Shown here: positions 61,140 to 64,000 of the stretch, one piece after another
How positions within the stretch are numbered: position 1 is the first letter of the stretch
How the letters are laid out: each line of letters begins with the position of its first letter
Assembly (NCBI RefSeq): GCF_902497875.1
Contig: NZ_CABVHY010000022.1
Coordinates: 62,001-126,000, forward strand
Length of the DNA: 64,000 nucleotides
Source: Pseudomonas fluorescens
Lineage (GTDB): Bacteria > Pseudomonadota > Gammaproteobacteria > Pseudomonadales > Pseudomonadaceae
Direction: 5' to 3'
Program-made: the position numbers and the translations under genes
The notes under the pieces: generated by a model
The model's database searches: none
What the model saw: only the letters and a program-made list of their open reading frames with translations
Told to the model about the DNA's origin: nothing

Positions 61140-61862
61140 ATGCTGGATCAACTTGATCCCCCGCTGGTACAACAGGACGATTCGGAGACGCTCTCCGAGA
61201 ACGTCTTCCGACGTATCCAGGCGGCCATCGTCAAGGGCGAGATCGCCCCAGGCAGCAAGATCTCCGAGCCGGAACTGGCGCGCACCTACGGCATCAGCCG
61301 CGGGCCGTTGCGCGAGGCGATCCACCGCCTGGAAGGGCAGCGGCTGCTGGTGCGCATCCCGCACGTCGGAGCGCGGGTGGTTTCCCTGAGCCATGCCGAG
61401 CTGGTCGAACTCTATGAAATTCGCGAATCCCTGGAAGGCATGGCCTGTCGTCTGGCCGCCGAGCGCATGACCCTCGAAGAAATCGACGAGCTGCGTCGGG
61501 TGCTCGAGACCCATGAGCGCGATGCGGCATTTCAGGCCGGTGTCGGTTACTACCAGCAGGAAGGCGATTTCGACTTTCACTACCGAATCATTCAGGGCGC
61601 CGGCAACCGCACCCTGACCCAGATGCTCTGCGGTGAGCTGTACCAGTTGGTGCGCATGTACCGCATCCAGTTTTCCGCCACGCCTAACCGCCCGCGTCAG
61701 GCGTTCGCAGAGCATCACCGGATTCTCGACGCGATCGCTGATCGCGACGGGGAACTGGCCGAGTTGTTGATGCGTCGTCACATCGGCGCTTCCAAACGCA
61801 ATATCGCGCGTCACTACCAGGACAGCGCCAACCCGACAGCCACTCCACGAGGTGAGTCATGA
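61140..61862 (+). CDS. GntR-family (FCD) regulator of the 2-methylcitrate genes
   Basis: 240 residues from ATG 61140 (AAGGTG 8 nt upstream); the frame is open to 60984 but that is promoter. N-terminal wHTH (about 22-80) KISEPELARTYGISRGPLREAIHRLEGQRLLVRIPHVGARVV, split around residue 50, then an FCD domain (about 90-225) with metal-type residues in FDFHYRIIQGAGN and FAEHHRILDAI. It overlaps prpB by four bases (ATGA at 61859-61862), so it is cotranscribed. Probably senses a methylcitrate-cycle intermediate. Confidence 0.92.
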   Translation: MLDQLDPPLVQQDDSETLSENVFRRIQAAIVKGEIAPGSKISEPELARTYGISRGPLREAIHRLEGQRLLVRIPHVGARVVSLSHAELVELYEIRESLEGMACRLAAERMTLEEIDELRRVLETHERDAAFQAGVGYYQQEGDFDFHYRIIQGAGNRTLTQMLCGELYQLVRMYRIQFSATPNRPRQAFAEHHRILDAIADRDGELAELLMRRHIGASKRNIARHYQDSANPTATPRGES

Positions 61863-62749
61863 GTTCCAACAAGAGCACTCCAGGCCAGCGTTTCCGCGAT
61901 GCGGTCGCCAGTGAACAACCATTGCAAGTGGTCGGCGCGATCAACGCCAACCACGCCCTGCTGGCCAAGCGCGCCGGTTTCAAGGCGATTTACCTGTCGG
62001 GTGGCGGGGTGGCTGCCGGCTCCCTCGGCGTACCGGACCTGGGGATTACCGGTCTGGATGACGTGCTGACCGACGTACGGCGGATCACCGATGTCTGCGA
62101 CCTGCCATTGTTGGTGGACGTGGACACCGGTTTCGGTTCTTCGGCGTTCAACGTGGCGCGTACCGTCAAGTCGATGATCAAGTTCGGCGCGGCGGCGATT
62201 CACATCGAAGACCAGGTCGGCGCCAAGCGCTGCGGTCACCGTCCGAACAAGGAAATCGTGTCCCTGCAGGAAATGGTCGACCGTATCAAGGCCGCCGTCG
62301 ATGCCCGCACCGATGACAGTTTCGTGATCATGGCGCGCACCGACGCGCTGGCGGTGGAAGGTCTTGAGTCGGCGCTGGAGCGTGCTGCCGCCTGCGTCGA
62401 AGCCGGTGCCGACATGGTGTTCCCGGAAGCCATCACCGAGCTGGACATGTACAAGCTGTTCGCCAACCGCGTGAAAGCGCCGATCCTGGCCAACATCACC
62501 GAATTCGGCGCGACGCCGTTGTACACCACCGAGCAACTGAAGGCGGCCGACGTATCGCTGGTGCTGTACCCGCTGTCGGCGTTCCGCGCCATGAACAAGG
62601 CGGCGCAAAACGTCTACACGGCGATTCGCCGCGACGGCACGCAGCAGAACGTGATCGACACCATGCAAACCCGCATGGAGCTGTACGACGCCATCGATTA
62701 CCACGTTTTCGAGCAGAAGCTCGATGCGTTGTTTGCCTCGAAGAAATAG
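61859..62749 (+). CDS. prpB: 2-Methylisocitrate lyase PrpB
   Basis: 296 residues. ICL/PEPM fold with YLSGGGVAAGSLGVPDLG (about 41-58), VDVDTGFGSS, the signature EDQVGAKRCGH (about 115-125, active Cys) and MARTDALAVEG. It splits 2-methylisocitrate into pyruvate and succinate in propionate catabolism. Starts in ATGA overlap with the GntR gene. Assignment is secure. Confidence 0.96.
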   Translation: MSSNKSTPGQRFRDAVASEQPLQVVGAINANHALLAKRAGFKAIYLSGGGVAAGSLGVPDLGITGLDDVLTDVRRITDVCDLPLLVDVDTGFGSSAFNVARTVKSMIKFGAAAIHIEDQVGAKRCGHRPNKEIVSLQEMVDRIKAAVDARTDDSFVIMARTDALAVEGLESALERAAACVEAGADMVFPEAITELDMYKLFANRVKAPILANITEFGATPLYTTEQLKAADVSLVLYPLSAFRAMNKAAQNVYTAIRRDGTQQNVIDTMQTRMELYDAIDYHVFEQKLDALFASKK

Positions 62750-62752
62750 ATC

Positions 62753-62853
62753 AAAAGATCGCAGCCTCGTTTCACTCGGCAGCTCCTACAGGAATGTTGC
62801 CGGGCTCGGTCACCGAGTAGGAGCTGTCGAGCAACGCGAGGCTGCGATCTTTT
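62753..62853. repeat. Long imperfect palindrome between prpB and prpC
   Basis: A diverged inverted pair of the AGGAGCTGCCGCAGGCTGCG family (arms 62753-62790 and 62816-62853). It would form a hairpin of about 100 nt inside the operon mRNA. Confidence 0.85.
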
Positions 62854-62923
62854 CAGCATCACCAAAGAACCTGATGAAACACAGCTTGCCGATTCCCTAA
62901 CAAATTCAAGATTGGAGAGAGCA

Positions 62924-64000
62924 ATGGCCGAAGCAAAAGTATTGAGTGGCGCCGGGCTACGTGGCCAGGTTGCCGGGCAAACCGCACTGTCCACAGTCGG
63001 GCAATCGGGCGCCGGGCTGACCTATCGCGGCTATGACGTTCGCGAACTGGCTGCCGACGCGCGGTTTGAAGAAGTGGCTTACCTGCTGCTGTACGGCGAT
63101 CTGCCGAACAAGGCGCAACTGGCTGCTTACATGAGCAAACTGAGCACGCTGCGCGACCTGCCGCAAGCCTTGAAGGAAGTGCTCGAACGCATTCCTGCCG
63201 ACGCGCACCCGATGGACGTGATGCGCACGGGTGCTTCGTTCCTCGGCAATATCGAACCGGAGAAGGATTTCTCTGCGCAACATGACGTCACCGACCGGAT
63301 GCTGGCCGCGTTCCCGGCGATCATGTGCTACTGGTATCGCTTCAGCCACGATGGCCTGCGGATCAACTGCGTCACTGATGAAGAATCCATCGGCGGGCAT
63401 TTCCTGCACTTGCTGCATGACAAAAAACCGAGCGAGTTGCACCGCAAAGTCATGGACGTTTCGCTGATCCTCTACGCGGAACACGAGTTCAATGCCTCGA
63501 CGTTCGCCGCACGGGTTTGCGCCTCGACCTTGTCAGACATGTTCTCCTGCGTAACGGCTGCTATCGGTACCCTGCGCGGCCCGCTGCACGGCGGCGCCAA
63601 CGAAGCGGCGATGGAAATGATCCAGAAGTTCCAGTCCCCCGAAGAGGCCATCAAAGGCACCCTCGGCATGCTCGAGCGCAAGGACAAGATCATGGGCTTC
63701 GGTCACGCGATCTATAAAGACAACGATCCGCGTAACGAAGTGATCAAGGGCTGGTCGAAAAAACTCGCCGACGAAGTGGGCGACAAGGTGCTGTTCCCGG
63801 TTTCCGAAGCCATCGACAAGACCATGTGGGAGCAGAAGAAGCTGTTCCCCAACGCTGACTTCTACCATGCCTCGACGTACCACTTCATGGGGATCCCGAC
63901 CAAGCTGTTCACGCCGATTTTCGTCTGCTCGCGCCTGACCGGCTGGGCCGCGCACGTGTTCGAACAGCGCGCCAACAACCGCATCATCCGCCCGAGCGCC
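62924..64000 (+). CDS. prpC: 2-Methylcitrate synthase PrpC, 3' end missing
   Basis: 359 residues are visible from ATG 62924 (GGAGAG upstream); the frame is open at the window edge, with about 15-20 residues expected beyond. Citrate-synthase family with GLTYRGYDVRELA, RGPLHGGANEAAMEM (about 219-233, His), GFGHAIYKDNDPRNEVIK (His) and the Asp region YHASTYHFMGI. It condenses propionyl-CoA with oxaloacetate. Third gene of the GntR-prpB-prpC unit after a palindrome-filled gap. Confidence 0.95.
   Translation, partial: MAEAKVLSGAGLRGQVAGQTALSTVGQSGAGLTYRGYDVRELAADARFEEVAYLLLYGDLPNKAQLAAYMSKLSTLRDLPQALKEVLERIPADAHPMDVMRTGASFLGNIEPEKDFSAQHDVTDRMLAAFPAIMCYWYRFSHDGLRINCVTDEESIGGHFLHLLHDKKPSELHRKVMDVSLILYAEHEFNASTFAARVCASTLSDMFSCVTAAIGTLRGPLHGGANEAAMEMIQKFQSPEEAIKGTLGMLERKDKIMGFGHAIYKDNDPRNEVIKGWSKKLADEVGDKVLFPVSEAIDKTMWEQKKLFPNADFYHASTYHFMGIPTKLFTPIFVCSRLTGWAAHVFEQRANNRIIRPSA

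Overview
The window is a stretch of a Pseudomonas chromosome, most likely from the P. fluorescens group. The evidence is a complete pyoverdine core (pvdS, pvdL, pvdH and an MbtH-like gene), the fpvGHJK-fpvCDEF ferripyoverdine operon, two typical Pseudomonas intergenic palindrome families (REP, and the 'AGGAGCTGCCGCAGGCTGCG' family), high GC, and proteins that read like Pseudomonas orthologues throughout. It is ordinary chromosome with accessory pieces. I saw no rRNA, tRNA, CRISPR array, prophage or insertion sequence.

Layout: (1) 1-7800 holds housekeeping and signalling genes: the moeA end, a YegS-like lipid kinase, a NarL-type two-component pair, CheV, a MOSC protein, PpnP and a DEDDh exonuclease. 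(2) 7845-17034 is an acyclic-terpene utilisation cluster, atuABCDEF with divergent atuR, for citronellol/geraniol catabolism. It lacks atuG and atuH, and two mirror-image operators lie between atuA and atuR. (3) 17142-33182 has a periplasmic binding protein, a PvdY-type acetyltransferase, the sigma factor gene pvdS, and the 4338-residue NRPS gene pvdL. (4) 33325-39968 is a disulfide-bond island, dsbG-tlpA-dsbD plus the DsbRS-type two-component system, with a Sel1-repeat gene between the two halves. (5) 40235-43145 has a GNAT gene, pvdH, an MbtH-like gene, and a DUF6124 gene with a long structured leader. (6) 43525-49790 is the fpv operon, on the minus strand. (7) 50098-60857 has a RelE/XRE toxin-antitoxin pair, a HAD hydrolase, an SDR/LysR pair, a hydantoin-racemase-like gene, cysH, thrH, pabB, and a conserved three-gene ATP-grasp / 7TM / aspartyl-protease system. 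(8) 61140-64000 starts the 2-methylcitrate cycle: a GntR regulator, prpB and partial prpC.

How the genes work together: PvdS directs RNA polymerase to iron-starvation promoters. I can see four TAAAT/TAATT-N16-CGT sites with identical spacing, upstream of the PvdY-like gene, pvdL, pvdH and fpvG. Fur-box-like sequences precede pvdS and fpvG. PvdL starts the siderophore chain (acyl-Glu-D-Tyr-Dab), PvdH supplies diaminobutyrate, the MbtH protein assists adenylation, and FpvG-K plus FpvC-F strip and import iron from ferripyoverdine in the periplasm. The Dsb island lies between pvdL and pvdH.

Most promising undescribed element: the roughly 240-nt leader of the DUF6124 gene (minus strand, 43388 to 43146). 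It carries two copies of a GTTTCGCAG...CTCTAGG module and one complementary anti-module between them. An early intrinsic terminator separates the first copy from the rest, and the second copy contains the ribosome-binding site. This arrangement would fit an RNA switch.
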